Positions 7,577 to 15,384 of a stretch of DNA of 64,000 nt are shown here, piece by piece. Position 1 is the stretch's first letter. Each line of letters starts with the position of its first letter. The notes beneath the pieces are model-generated. The model was not told the origin of the DNA and did no database searches. It worked only from the letters and a program-made list of their open reading frames with translations. Location: positions 62,288-126,287 of the forward strand of contig MBFK01000059.1 in NCBI GenBank assembly GCA_001704765.1. The letters run 5' to 3'. This DNA is from Sinorhizobium shofinae. GTDB taxonomy: Bacteria > Pseudomonadota > Alphaproteobacteria > Rhizobiales > Rhizobiaceae. Made by a program: the position numbers and the translations under genes.

Positions 7577-9727
7577 TCATGCGCGACCGGCGCCTTCGAG
7601 TTCCGGTACGCCGGTGACCGGAAGCGCGATATAGCCAAGGCATTGGACGCTGAACTCCGCAGCGATTTCCTGGTAGGACAGAACCGCCATATGGACGTCG
7701 TGGCGCATCAGAAGGTTTCGGATGTGCCGACGAAGATCCATCGACGTCAGGATCGCGGTGCGCGACTGCGCATCCGCCGTCTCCTGCCGCTTCTTGAGTT
7801 CCTCGAGGATCGGTGCCGCGAGGCGCTCCGGAACAGCGCCGGCCGGACCGGTATTCTTCTCGATCGCCGCTCGCACCTCCTCTTCGAACGGCCGTGTCAG
7901 GAGATAGGCCGAAACGATCCTGTTGTTGTCGGCAAGACGGAAGCAGATCTGCCGCCCGAGGCTCGCCCGCACATTGTCGGTAAGCGCCTGCAGGTTCTGG
8001 ACGTGCGCCGCGCGTTCGGCCATCGTCTGGAGAATGATGCGCATATTGGTGATCGGGACATCTTCCTCGATCAGCCTGCGAAGCACGTCGGCAAGCCTCT
8101 GCACCGATACGGCCTCCAGCACCTCCTTGATCAGATCGCCATAGGTCTCTTCCAGCCGGCCGAGCAGCGCACGCGTTTCCTGCGCATCGATGAAATCCGG
8201 CGCATAGCGGCGCAGGACGCGCTCGACGAGCGTCATCACCACGTCTGCCGGCTCGCAATAGCCGACACCGGCAGCGTCGAGAGCCGCCGCATGGGACCGT
8301 TCGATCCAGACGAGCTTCAGCCCCAGGAGGTCCGGCTGCGTCACATAGGGGATCGACATGATGCCGAGATCGACGATTTCGTCCCAGACCATGAGGTGGT
8401 CGAGCAGGAGAGCACCCTCGACTACCGGCACGCCCTCGAAATCGATGCGAAACTCAGCCGGCGCGACACGCGCCTCCGTGAGCAGGCCGATCACCGGAAC
8501 GCGAATGCCAAGGTCCTCCAGGATCGCTTCGGCGAGCCCCTCCGTCCGTTCGGCGAACAGTGGCGGCGGGAGACGCTCGGCGAGCCCATCTCCGATCGTC
8601 AAAGTGATCCTATGCGCCATTTCAGCGCGCGTGCCGGAAGCGCCGGGAAGGCTGCCCGCTATATGGTCGACGACACGCCCGCCAGGGGAGACAGGGCGGG
8701 GCGCTTCGCGTCGGGTCGAAGCAGAACCCGCAACCTCTTCGGCCGCCTGGCGTTTGCGGGCGGCGTAGGCGAGCAGGCCGGCCAGGACAGCGAGCGCCCA
8801 GAAGACGATGAGTGGAAAGCCCGGAACCAGCCCGAAAGCGAAGAGGATCGCCGCCGCCAGCGCCAGCGCGCGGTCGCTCGCGCCGAGCTGTCCGAGGATC
8901 TCGGAGCTCAGGTCCTGCGGGTGCCGGCCGGACGGCACGCGCGTAACCACCGCCCCTGCCGCCACCGCCATCATCAGCGCCGGTATCTGTGAAATCAACC
9001 CGTCGCCGACCGTCAGCAGCGAATAGGTATGCGCCGCCTCGCCGACCGACAGGCCGCGTTGCAGCGATCCGATCGTCAGTCCGCCAATGAGGTTGATCGC
9101 GATGATGATCAAGCCCGCCACCGCGTCGCCTTTGACGAATTTCATCGCGCCGTCCATGGCGCCGTAAAACTGGCTCTCGCGTTCGAGGTCGTCGCGTTTT
9201 CGACGCGCCTCTTGCTGGTCGATGTCACCGCTGCGCGCCTCGTTGTCGATGCTCATCTGCTTGCCCGGCATCGCGTCAAGCGCGAAGCGGGCCCCGACCT
9301 CGGCGACGCGCTCGGCGCCTTTGGTGATCACCACGAATTGGGCGACGGTGATGATGAGGAAGACGATGAGCCCGACGAGCACGTCGCCACCGACGACGAA
9401 GGATCCGAAAGCCGAGACGATCTGTCCGGCATCCGCCTGCGTCAGGATCAGCCGCGTCGTGGTGATTGCCAGTGCAAGCCGGAACAGCGTTCCAAGCAGG
9501 ATGATCGACGGCAGGGAGGAGAATTGCGCCGGGCTTACTATATAGAGCGCGCCGACGAGAATGAGCAGGCTGTAGAAGAAGTTGAAGCCGATCAGCACGT
9601 CGACGAGAAAAGTCGGCATCGGGATGATCATCATGGTGATCGCCAGCATCACCACGGCCGCGATGACGATGTCAGATCGCCTGGATGCCGCCCTGGCGAA
9701 TTGGTTGACCGTGGCGATCGCGCTCAT
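7577..9727 (-). CDS. sctV: Type III export gate protein SctV (RhcV)
   Basis: A 716-residue FHIPEP-family protein. The N-terminal half has about eight membrane helices with the family motifs LPSIILLGTLFRLALAITTTR and FVKGDAVAGLIIIAINLIGG; the C-terminal half (from about residue 340) is the cytoplasmic ring-forming domain. It forms the nonameric export gate that receives substrates and chaperones. I chose ATG at 9727, which overlaps the stop of the preceding SctY-like gene (ATGA); an upstream in-frame ATG exists but would lie deep in that gene. The order SctX-SctY-SctV is the one found in Ysc systems. Confidence 0.95.
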   Translation of the reverse strand: MSAIATVNQFARAASRRSDIVIAAVVMLAITMMIIPMPTFLVDVLIGFNFFYSLLILVGALYIVSPAQFSSLPSIILLGTLFRLALAITTTRLILTQADAGQIVSAFGSFVVGGDVLVGLIVFLIITVAQFVVITKGAERVAEVGARFALDAMPGKQMSIDNEARSGDIDQQEARRKRDDLERESQFYGAMDGAMKFVKGDAVAGLIIIAINLIGGLTIGSLQRGLSVGEAAHTYSLLTVGDGLISQIPALMMAVAAGAVVTRVPSGRHPQDLSSEILGQLGASDRALALAAAILFAFGLVPGFPLIVFWALAVLAGLLAYAARKRQAAEEVAGSASTRREAPRPVSPGGRVVDHIAGSLPGASGTRAEMAHRITLTIGDGLAERLPPPLFAERTEGLAEAILEDLGIRVPVIGLLTEARVAPAEFRIDFEGVPVVEGALLLDHLMVWDEIVDLGIMSIPYVTQPDLLGLKLVWIERSHAAALDAAGVGYCEPADVVMTLVERVLRRYAPDFIDAQETRALLGRLEETYGDLIKEVLEAVSVQRLADVLRRLIEEDVPITNMRIILQTMAERAAHVQNLQALTDNVRASLGRQICFRLADNNRIVSAYLLTRPFEEEVRAAIEKNTGPAGAVPERLAAPILEELKKRQETADAQSRTAILTSMDLRRHIRNLLMRHDVHMAVLSYQEIAAEFSVQCLGYIALPVTGVPELEGAGRA

Positions 9728-10059
9728 TCCGCCGTCCTCGCCTGAAGATAGGCTTCGAACGCTTCGCGGGCCCGGTCCTTCTCCCCGCGCAGCCACTGTG
9801 CCTTGCTCCTCAAGCGCATCAGGGCCGGATCGATGGCTTCGGAAATGTCCTCGATCCGATCGATGGCGGCGATCGCACGCACGCCGGCACCCGTCTCGAG
9901 GAATGCCTCGGCCAGCGAATGCAGCACCGCGACATTGTCCGGCGCCATTTTTGCCGCAAGGAGAAGGAATACCAGACCGCGCTCATGGTGGCCGGCGCGA
10001 CAGTAGAGCGAACCGAGCGCATGAAGGAATTCGAGGCTGTCCGCGTGTCGCTGCGTCAA
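9724..10059 (-). CDS. SctY-like TPR protein of the type III system
   Basis: A 111-residue helical protein with tetratricopeptide character (LHALGSLYCRAGHHERGLVFL, VLHSLAEAFLETGAGVRAI, LMRLRSKAQWLRGEKDRARE). The only sensible start is TTG at 10059, overlapping the previous stop as TTGA; the stop overlaps sctV as ATGA. YscY of Yersinia is 114 residues, is a TPR-like chaperone of YscX, contacts YscV, and is encoded between yscX and yscV, exactly as here. Identification rests on length, fold and position; sequence identity was not measured. Confidence 0.7.
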   Translation of the reverse strand: MTQRHADSLEFLHALGSLYCRAGHHERGLVFLLLAAKMAPDNVAVLHSLAEAFLETGAGVRAIAAIDRIEDISEAIDPALMRLRSKAQWLRGEKDRAREAFEAYLQARTAE

Positions 10060-10430
10060 CTGCTTTGCGCCTGCATGAGACGGTGCTGGAGATCGCGTCT
10101 GCTTTCGATCTCGTCGTTCAGCATCGATGCGGTGAGCTTGGCGATATCCTCGTCGAGATCCAATCCGGGCAAAACCTCCCGGACGATATAGGTCAGGATC
10201 TCCTGGGAACGCGACAGGTCGAACAGGCTGGCGTTCGAGAGCCTGGCCCTCTCGGCCGCGCCGGTCCGGACATTGCCGGTCGCCGGCTTCTGGCGGGTCT
10301 GGCGGATCGATTGCAGGAGCCTCGCGTCGAACTCCTGGGATTGGGCGCGTCCGGCCGCGTCCGGTCGCAACGACACCGCGCTTGACTGACCGCGGCTGCG
10401 ATTGTCGTGTCGGCGGACCTCGAAGCTCAT
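10056..10430 (-). CDS. SctX-like protein of the type III system
   Basis: A 124-residue soluble protein: polar, probably disordered first 50 residues, then a helical C-terminus (YIVREVLPGLDLDEDIAK, TASMLNDEIESRRDLQHRL). No signal peptide. It occupies the YscX slot, directly before the SctY-like and SctV genes, and has nearly the length of YscX (122). YscX is an early-secreted protein essential for export that binds YscY. The assignment is inferred from order and size; I saw no strong sequence motif. Confidence 0.6.
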   Translation of the reverse strand: MSFEVRRHDNRSRGQSSAVSLRPDAAGRAQSQEFDARLLQSIRQTRQKPATGNVRTGAAERARLSNASLFDLSRSQEILTYIVREVLPGLDLDEDIAKLTASMLNDEIESRRDLQHRLMQAQSS

Positions 10431-10454
10431 CCTGCTGCCCCCTCTCGTCGCGCG

Positions 10455-11360
10455 TCAGAAGCGGAGCACGAATTCTTCGCCTTGCCGCGCCGCCGTCAGG
10501 CTGCCGTCTCGGATATCCTTGATGTACCAGCCGTCCTCGAGTGCCGCCCCCTTGTAGAGACGCGCGCCGTCGGCGCTGATCGCATAGGGGGTTTCGCCGA
10601 ACCAAATGGCCTGGAGGTTGAACTTCGGCGCGGTTGTCGGCGCCGCCTCGCCGACCAGGCTCGTCAAAACGTAATTCGTGCCATAGGAGCGATCGAACCA
10701 GGCCTGGACCTCGCCCCACGACTTGCGGGCCTCGTCATCGACGGCACCGGAAACGGAAAACCGCGTCCCGTCGACCTCGACCTTCAGGTCCGATAACCCG
10801 GTCTCGTGGAGCCTTGCCGCGAGCGCCGCCGAGACGTCCTGCGGTGAGGAAGTCGAGGCGACCGTCCCGGTCGTTATCGTCTTCTCGTCGAGACCTGTCA
10901 TGGAAAGCCGGTGATCGCCGTCCGCGACGCCGGCCTGCACGGCCGCTATGGTGAGTAGCGAGAAGACCGCGACGCCGCCGAGCATCCAGCTCGCTCGCGA
11001 GGACTTTTCCGCCTTTCGACCGGCTGCTTCCCGCACCGGCCGGGAAAGGCTGAGGCTCGCGCTACCGAGCGTAACGGTCACGGGGGTGCTAACCTGAAGC
11101 CCATGCCCGACGGGAACGGTCGTGTCGTCCACCACGAGGTCGGCGCCGATGGCCTCCACCATGACGTCGGACCCCGCAAACTGCAGACGCATGTGATGCG
11201 CCGATACGTCGCGGTCGCTGAGCATCAGATCGCAATCGGCGCCGGAGCCGATGAGATAGGCGCCCGTCTCCAGGGGCAGGGAGACGCCGCTGTGAACGCC
11301 CTTCAGGACATCGAGCGTCACAGGGGCGGCCGGATTCCTCAAGACCAGATTGGATGCCAT
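10455..11360 (-). CDS. sctD: Inner-membrane ring protein SctD with FHA domain
   Basis: A 301-residue protein with an N-terminal forkhead-associated fold (residues about 15-105; YLIGSGADCDLMLSDRDVSAHH), one transmembrane helix (about 125-143) and a periplasmic part with a BON/ring-building domain (about 185-240) and a C-terminal segment. This is the layout of YscD/PrgH, the outer component of the inner-membrane rings. I chose ATG at 11360 because GAGGTGAT lies 6-8 bases before it. The periplasmic part is shorter than that of YscD, as is common in rhizobial systems. Confidence 0.85.
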   Translation of the reverse strand: MASNLVLRNPAAPVTLDVLKGVHSGVSLPLETGAYLIGSGADCDLMLSDRDVSAHHMRLQFAGSDVMVEAIGADLVVDDTTVPVGHGLQVSTPVTVTLGSASLSLSRPVREAAGRKAEKSSRASWMLGGVAVFSLLTIAAVQAGVADGDHRLSMTGLDEKTITTGTVASTSSPQDVSAALAARLHETGLSDLKVEVDGTRFSVSGAVDDEARKSWGEVQAWFDRSYGTNYVLTSLVGEAAPTTAPKFNLQAIWFGETPYAISADGARLYKGAALEDGWYIKDIRDGSLTAARQGEEFVLRF

Positions 11361-11453
11361 GGAACTATCACCTCGCTCGCCGGATAGCCGAGACACCGAC
11401 GCCGCGCGCAAGACGCAGCCCGGTCCAAGTCAGGATCTTTGCAATGGGGTGAA

Positions 11454-11473
11454 GGGCGGCCTCAGGCCGCCCC
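11454..11473 (-). terminator. GC-rich hairpin between the first two genes of the minus operon
   Basis: Nearly perfect inverted repeat GGGCGGCCT/AGGCCGCCC lying just past the stop of the 53-aa gene and about 95 bases before sctD. It may act as a partial terminator so that the first gene is made in excess over the structural genes, as expected for a needle subunit. Confidence 0.5.
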
Positions 11474-11483
11474 TCGGGCTTCC

Positions 11484-11645
11484 TTAGCCGTTCGGACGCT
11501 GCTTTGCGGCGTCAAGCGCGACCTTCTTTTCGGTCGTGATTTCGGTGATCTTGGCGGATTTCTCAATCGCCTTGTCGAAGGCTTCCGTCATCTTATCGAT
11601 CGACTTGTCCGAGGTTTGCGTACCGCCTACGCCGGAAACTGCCAT
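11484..11645 (-). CDS. Small helical protein, candidate needle/pilus subunit (first gene of minus operon)
   Basis: A 53-residue protein beginning MAVSGVGGTQTSDKSIDK, with one long amphipathic helix predicted (about 12-47, rich in K, E, A, I) and no signal peptide. ATG at 11645 is preceded by AAGGAGAAG. First position of the sctD-sctX-sctY-sctV operon, a hairpin separating it from sctD, small size and lack of signal suggest a needle or pilus subunit (SctF role) or an export chaperone. It is shorter than known needle subunits (about 80), so this is inference. Confidence 0.55.
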   Translation of the reverse strand: MAVSGVGGTQTSDKSIDKMTEAFDKAIEKSAKITEITTEKKVALDAAKQRPNG

Positions 11646-12015
11646 TGTCTTCTCCTTGATAATTCCGCCGGCTCTCGAGCGTAAGCTCGCGCTGCCGGCA
11701 TGCCTTCCTTATCGAGTCGACTACCCTCCATCGGGCGCAGCAATGGTTAAGGTCGAAGTCAAAGAATGACAATTTGCAAGAGCATCACATAATATTTCAA
11801 TGTGTAATAGTTCGTGATATCAAACGATTGAATCGCGCCGAAATCGCTTGTTTATTGTATTATAACACGGAGATATAGATTATTTCACAGCACGTTCCAG
11901 ATATTGCTTGTTTAGCGTTCGGCGTTGCTATGGATTTCATCCAACTGCGAGTTGCGTGTGCCGGTCTACTGTTATAGCTTTCAGCCGCTCGATGCGAACA
12001 GTCGGAACATTTGCC
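11646..12015. promoter_or_regulatory. AT-rich divergent promoter region of the type III locus
   Basis: This 370-base gap separates the two divergent secretion operons. Bases 11765-11900 are strikingly AT-rich (stretches such as AATATTTCAATGTG and TTTATTGTATTATAACAC) against a GC-rich background, as expected for silenced or acquired promoters. I did not find a recognisable tts box. The nonamer AATTTGCAA occurs here (11770-11778) and, inverted, upstream of the 236-aa gene at about 29653; this may be chance. Confidence 0.5.
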
Positions 12016-12684
12016 ATGAAAATGGTCATGCTCATGGGGAGGGCCTGTGTGTTTGCTATCGCTACATTAGCATCCACAGGACACGCCTTTGCGGAGGCGC
12101 CGCGGTGGTATGATAGCCGATACAGCTATGTCCTGATCAACCAGGATGTTCGCGACGCGCTGAAGGAATTCGGCCGCAATCTCTCGCTCCCCGTCGTCCT
12201 GTCCGACAGAATTCGTGGTCAGGTGCGTGGCGAAATCCGCGAACAAACGGCAGGCGGCTTCCTCGACAAGCTGACGCAGGCCAATGGCCTGATCTGGTAT
12301 TTCGACGGTTCGATTCTGCACATCAATGCGAGCGACGAGTTCTCGACCCAGATCATCAATATCGGCAGGGCGAACGGCCGGTCCGTCATCGACGAGATCG
12401 AGCGGCTCGACCTCATGGACGAGCGCTTTTCGGTGCGCGCCACCGCCAATGCGCCGGCGCTGCGCGTTTCCGGACCGCCGCCCTTCATTGCGATGGTGAA
12501 GCAGGTGGCTGCATCCATTCAGCCGCCGCCGGCGATGCAAGTGGACGATCCGCGGGTGCGGATCTTCCGCGGCGGCCAGCGCGACGAGGTGACGGCGGAT
12601 CTGGTCGAGACGGATCGCCAGACCGCCGCCAATTCCAACACAAGCTCCAATACAAGCGCCCCCTCGGGAGGAGATCGAAGATGA
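12016..12684 (+). CDS. rhcC1: Secretin N-terminal domain protein RhcC1 (NolW-like)
   Basis: A 222-residue exported protein: signal peptide (VMLMGRACVFAIATLASTG, cut near GHAFA), then an N0/STN-like domain (YSYVLINQDVRDALKEFGRN, GQVRGEIREQTAGGFLDKLT, LIWYFDGSILHIN) and an N1-like segment, ending in a Ser/Thr/Asn-rich tail. It has no barrel domain. In rhizobia the secretin is split into RhcC1 (this part) and RhcC2 (barrel, here the CpaC-like gene on the other strand). ATG 12016 is chosen so that the signal peptide has normal length; ATG 11992 is also in frame. Confidence 0.85.
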   Translation: MKMVMLMGRACVFAIATLASTGHAFAEAPRWYDSRYSYVLINQDVRDALKEFGRNLSLPVVLSDRIRGQVRGEIREQTAGGFLDKLTQANGLIWYFDGSILHINASDEFSTQIINIGRANGRSVIDEIERLDLMDERFSVRATANAPALRVSGPPPFIAMVKQVAASIQPPPAMQVDDPRVRIFRGGQRDEVTADLVETDRQTAANSNTSSNTSAPSGGDRR

Positions 12685-12869
12685 CCGGTTCGGTAGCCGC
12701 GACTGCAGCGCAGTCGGCCACGCAGACGCAGAATGCGGACCCTTCTCAGGCACGATTTGACGAGGCCCTGCAGCAGGCCGTTGCAAGCGGCGGCGGGCAG
12801 TTGATTGCGCAGGAAATGATGACGATCGCCCAGGAGGTCCTGAACGAGGCGATGGCCGACGAGGAATAG
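12681..12869 (+). CDS. Small type III protein, candidate inner rod/needle subunit
   Basis: A 62-residue protein starting with ATG that overlaps the rhcC1 stop (ATGA). It has a low-complexity Ala/Gln/Thr N-terminus and a C-terminal amphipathic helix (QLIAQEMMTIAQEVLNEAMA). There is no signal peptide. It sits between rhcC1 (nolW) and nolB, where the classic rhizobial order has no gene. Size and helical C-terminus fit a needle or inner-rod subunit, but there is no decisive motif. Confidence 0.6.
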   Translation: MTGSVAATAAQSATQTQNADPSQARFDEALQQAVASGGGQLIAQEMMTIAQEVLNEAMADEE

Positions 12870-12900
12870 TCCACCCTTCATGCCAACAGGAGACGCAACC

Positions 12901-13329
12901 ATGACGGTTGTCCCACCAGTTGAGAATGCCTTCGCAATCTCCCCTGCTCCGCAGGATTCGATCTCCGTTGCGTCACAAGGCCTGTTCGAGCACTCGGCGC
13001 TCAACGCCGGGACGCTGCCGCATGGCGCAAGCCCGGCAGACCTCGGCCGAACGATCGTCGACAACCTGAAAGGCTTCGTCGAGCGGGCCGGGAAATTTGC
13101 CAATGGCAGCACGCTTCTTGCCGAACCCGGCCAATCAGCGACCTCGCCGTCCTTTCTTCCGAGCGCGCCGAGCGGCCAAGCCAATACTGCGCGGACGCCG
13201 GATAGCGAGGCGGGGCGGCTTGTCGAAGCCTTGGGGCGGATCTTCGATCATGCAATCGAGACGCAGATGGTCGTCCGCGGCCCGACGCAGTTCACCAGCG
13301 CGACGCTGACACTCGTCAAAGGTCAATGA
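12901..13329 (+). CDS. nolB: NolB-like inner rod protein (SctI)
   Basis: A 142-residue protein with a Ser/Ala/Pro-rich variable N-terminus and a conserved-looking C-terminus (ALGRIFDHAIETQMVVRGPT then SATLTLVKGQ), the pattern of NolB/SctI inner-rod proteins, whose C-terminal helix packs in the rod. ATG at 12901 is preferred over 12880 because AGGAG lies 8 bases before it. The gene overlaps the sctJ start and keeps the rhizobial order nolW-nolB-nolT. In the family the protein is itself exported and builds the rod or anchors the needle. Confidence 0.75.
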   Translation: MTVVPPVENAFAISPAPQDSISVASQGLFEHSALNAGTLPHGASPADLGRTIVDNLKGFVERAGKFANGSTLLAEPGQSATSPSFLPSAPSGQANTARTPDSEAGRLVEALGRIFDHAIETQMVVRGPTQFTSATLTLVKGQ

Positions 13330-14126
13330 AGATCTCCTGGCGTCTACCATGGCTCACGCGCGGCTTGACGCTCGCCCTGATCGTCGTGACGCTGCAGGCC
13401 TGCAGCGTCGACCTCTACACCAATCTTGACGAGCGCGAGGCGAATGAGATGGTCGCCACGCTCATCTCGAAGGGCATCGCGGCGGGCCGTGTCATGCAGA
13501 AGGATGGTAAGCTGACGGTTACGGTTGACGAGGATCAGTTCTCGCAGGCCGTGACCGTGCTCAACATGGCCGGACTGCCCAAGGAGAAATTTGCCACGCT
13601 CGGCACCGTGTTCCAGCAGGAAGGCCTCGTCGCCTCGCCTGTCCAGGAACGCGCGCAAATGATCTACGCGCTCAGCGAAGAGCTTTCCCGCACCGTTTCC
13701 CAAATCGACGGTGTTCTTTCGGCCCGTGTCCACGTCGTCCTTCCCGACAACGACCCGCTGCAGCGCAACGCCATACCCGCTTCCGCATCCGTGTTCATCC
13801 GGCACGAGGCCGATCTCGACGTGAACCCGCTGATCCCGCGGATCAAGACATTGGTCGCCAACAGCATATCGGGCCTCACTTACGAGAAGGTCTCGGTCGT
13901 GCCCGTTGCAAGCCAGCGCGCGAGCGAACCAGTTGCCGGCGCCGAGCTGACATCCTTCCTGGGAATCTGGATGCTGCCAGCGAGCGTCGCCAAGGCCAGA
14001 TTGATCTTCGGCTGTCTTCTGGGCGGCCTTCTCGCGGCGCTCAGCTGCCTCGGCTATCTGGCGTGGCGAAAGCAAAGCCGGCGGCGAAAGGTCTATCCGC
14101 TGCAACCCTACGGTCCGGCGAAATGA
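13326..14126 (+). CDS. sctJ: Inner-membrane ring lipoprotein SctJ (NolT/RhcJ)
   Basis: A 266-residue YscJ/PrgK-family lipoprotein: signal peptide with lipobox LQAC, two ring-building domains (DLYTNLDEREANEMVATLIS; LSRTVSQIDGVLSARVHVVLP and ASVFIRHEADLDV), and a C-terminal transmembrane helix near 223-246 followed by a basic tail. It forms the inner periplasmic ring with SctD. The start overlaps nolB and the stop overlaps sctK as ATGA. Confidence 0.95.
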   Translation: MKISWRLPWLTRGLTLALIVVTLQACSVDLYTNLDEREANEMVATLISKGIAAGRVMQKDGKLTVTVDEDQFSQAVTVLNMAGLPKEKFATLGTVFQQEGLVASPVQERAQMIYALSEELSRTVSQIDGVLSARVHVVLPDNDPLQRNAIPASASVFIRHEADLDVNPLIPRIKTLVANSISGLTYEKVSVVPVASQRASEPVAGAELTSFLGIWMLPASVAKARLIFGCLLGGLLAALSCLGYLAWRKQSRRRKVYPLQPYGPAK

Positions 14127-14782
14127 CGGAAAAATCGCTGGCAGCGGGCGCCGGTCCGCAGAGCGTTTGGGCGATTTTCCAGACGGCGCCGGCCCGGCTC
14201 GTTCACCCGCGCCATATCGTCCAGGCCTATGACGAGGCAATCTCAATCGAAACCGCGGCGAGACTGCAGCAATCCGGCCGGGTGCAGAGGCCGCTCGCAC
14301 GCTTGCTCACCGAAAAATACCAGCTTCCGGAGGCCGGCTCCTGTCAGCGCCCGGCAGAGGAGGATCTCAAACTCCTCGAACTGCCACGCGGCCGCGTCGA
14401 GCAATACAGCCGTCTGGCGGGCGCCGTGTTCTGGGGCCATGTGCTGGCCGGCGAAATCCGCAGCCGCGCGGTCGCCGAGATGAAATCACGGATTGGCGAC
14501 CTCGCCTTTGAGCTCGCCGTCCATAACCGCGATCTGGCCGCCGACCATCCGCCGCCGGGCGACCTCGATCTCTTGATGCAGGCGATCGAAACCGACGGCC
14601 GGAAATGCTGGGCGAGTTGGCAAGTCTCCCTGCCGGGGCCGCTCACGGCGTGGCTGCGCCTCTGGGACGAGGCTGCCGACGATGCGTTTTCCGCGCCGAC
14701 CGATGCCGAACGCGGCGCGGCGATCGTCAGGCGCCTCGCACGGGACGAGACTGTCGACGCGGCGGCGAAGGAGGTCCAATGA
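14123..14782 (+). CDS. nolU: NolU/SctK-family sorting platform protein
   Basis: A 219-residue soluble protein whose sequence I recognise mainly by position between sctJ (nolT) and sctL (nolV), the place of nolU in Sinorhizobium. SctK (YscK, PscK, OrgA) links the cytoplasmic sorting platform to the inner ring. Visible features are an Ala/Leu-rich helical body (LAGAVFWGHVLAGEIRSRAV) and no membrane segment or signal peptide. ATG 14123 overlaps the sctJ stop; an upstream in-frame ATG at 14063 would lie inside sctJ. Confidence 0.75.
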   Translation: MTEKSLAAGAGPQSVWAIFQTAPARLVHPRHIVQAYDEAISIETAARLQQSGRVQRPLARLLTEKYQLPEAGSCQRPAEEDLKLLELPRGRVEQYSRLAGAVFWGHVLAGEIRSRAVAEMKSRIGDLAFELAVHNRDLAADHPPPGDLDLLMQAIETDGRKCWASWQVSLPGPLTAWLRLWDEAADDAFSAPTDAERGAAIVRRLARDETVDAAAKEVQ

Positions 14783-15384
14783 ACGAGATCCCTTCGAGCC
14801 CCGCCGGGAAGATACTCCGGCAAGCCGAGAGCGAGCACTGGCTCGAGGGCTTCGCGTTCCTGGAGGCGGCGAAGGCCGAGGCGGACCGGCAACTCGCGCA
14901 GGTGCGCGACCTCGTTGAGAAAAGCAGGAAGCAGGGCTACGAGGCCGGGCGGGTCGACGGAGAACGCCAGGCGGCAGCGCTGCTCCTGAAGACCACCGCC
15001 GAGGTCAACGCATACATGACCGGGCTCGACCGGCAGATTGCCGAGCTCAGCCTGGCAGTCATCGAGAAGTTGCTCGGCCGCTTCGATCAGGCCGAGCTCG
15101 TCGCCAGGCTGGCGCAGCAGGCCCTGCAGTCGTTCCAGCACGAGCGCGACGTGACGATCACCGTCGCTCCTGCGCTTGCCAAGCGCGTCGCCGAACTCGT
15201 GCATAGCCACAACAGCAGCGACACGCTGAAGATTGCCGTCCTCCCCGATCCGCGGCTGGACGGCAACAAATGCGTACTCGCCAGCGCTGTGGCCGTCGTC
15301 GATGCGGGCCTCGACACGCAACTCTCGGTGATACGCGACGCGCTGCTCGGCGCCCAGTCCAGCCGCTCGGACTCCTCCGCATGA
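14779..15384 (+). CDS. sctL: Stator protein SctL (NolV)
   Basis: A 201-residue HrpE/YscL/FliH-family protein: helical N-terminal half with many charged and Ala/Gln residues (AEADRQLAQVRDLVEKSRKQ, GYEAGRVDGERQAA) and a C-terminal globular domain (RFDQAELVARLAQQALQSF, NKCVLASAVAVVDAGLDTQL). It regulates and anchors the SctN ATPase. ATG overlaps the nolU stop (ATGA) and its stop overlaps sctN (ATGA). Confidence 0.9.
   Translation: MNEIPSSPAGKILRQAESEHWLEGFAFLEAAKAEADRQLAQVRDLVEKSRKQGYEAGRVDGERQAAALLLKTTAEVNAYMTGLDRQIAELSLAVIEKLLGRFDQAELVARLAQQALQSFQHERDVTITVAPALAKRVAELVHSHNSSDTLKIAVLPDPRLDGNKCVLASAVAVVDAGLDTQLSVIRDALLGAQSSRSDSSA

Noticed and set aside
11700-12015. Possible tts box in the divergent promoter region.
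   Set aside because: I could not find the known conserved spacing and core; only AT-rich sequence is evident.
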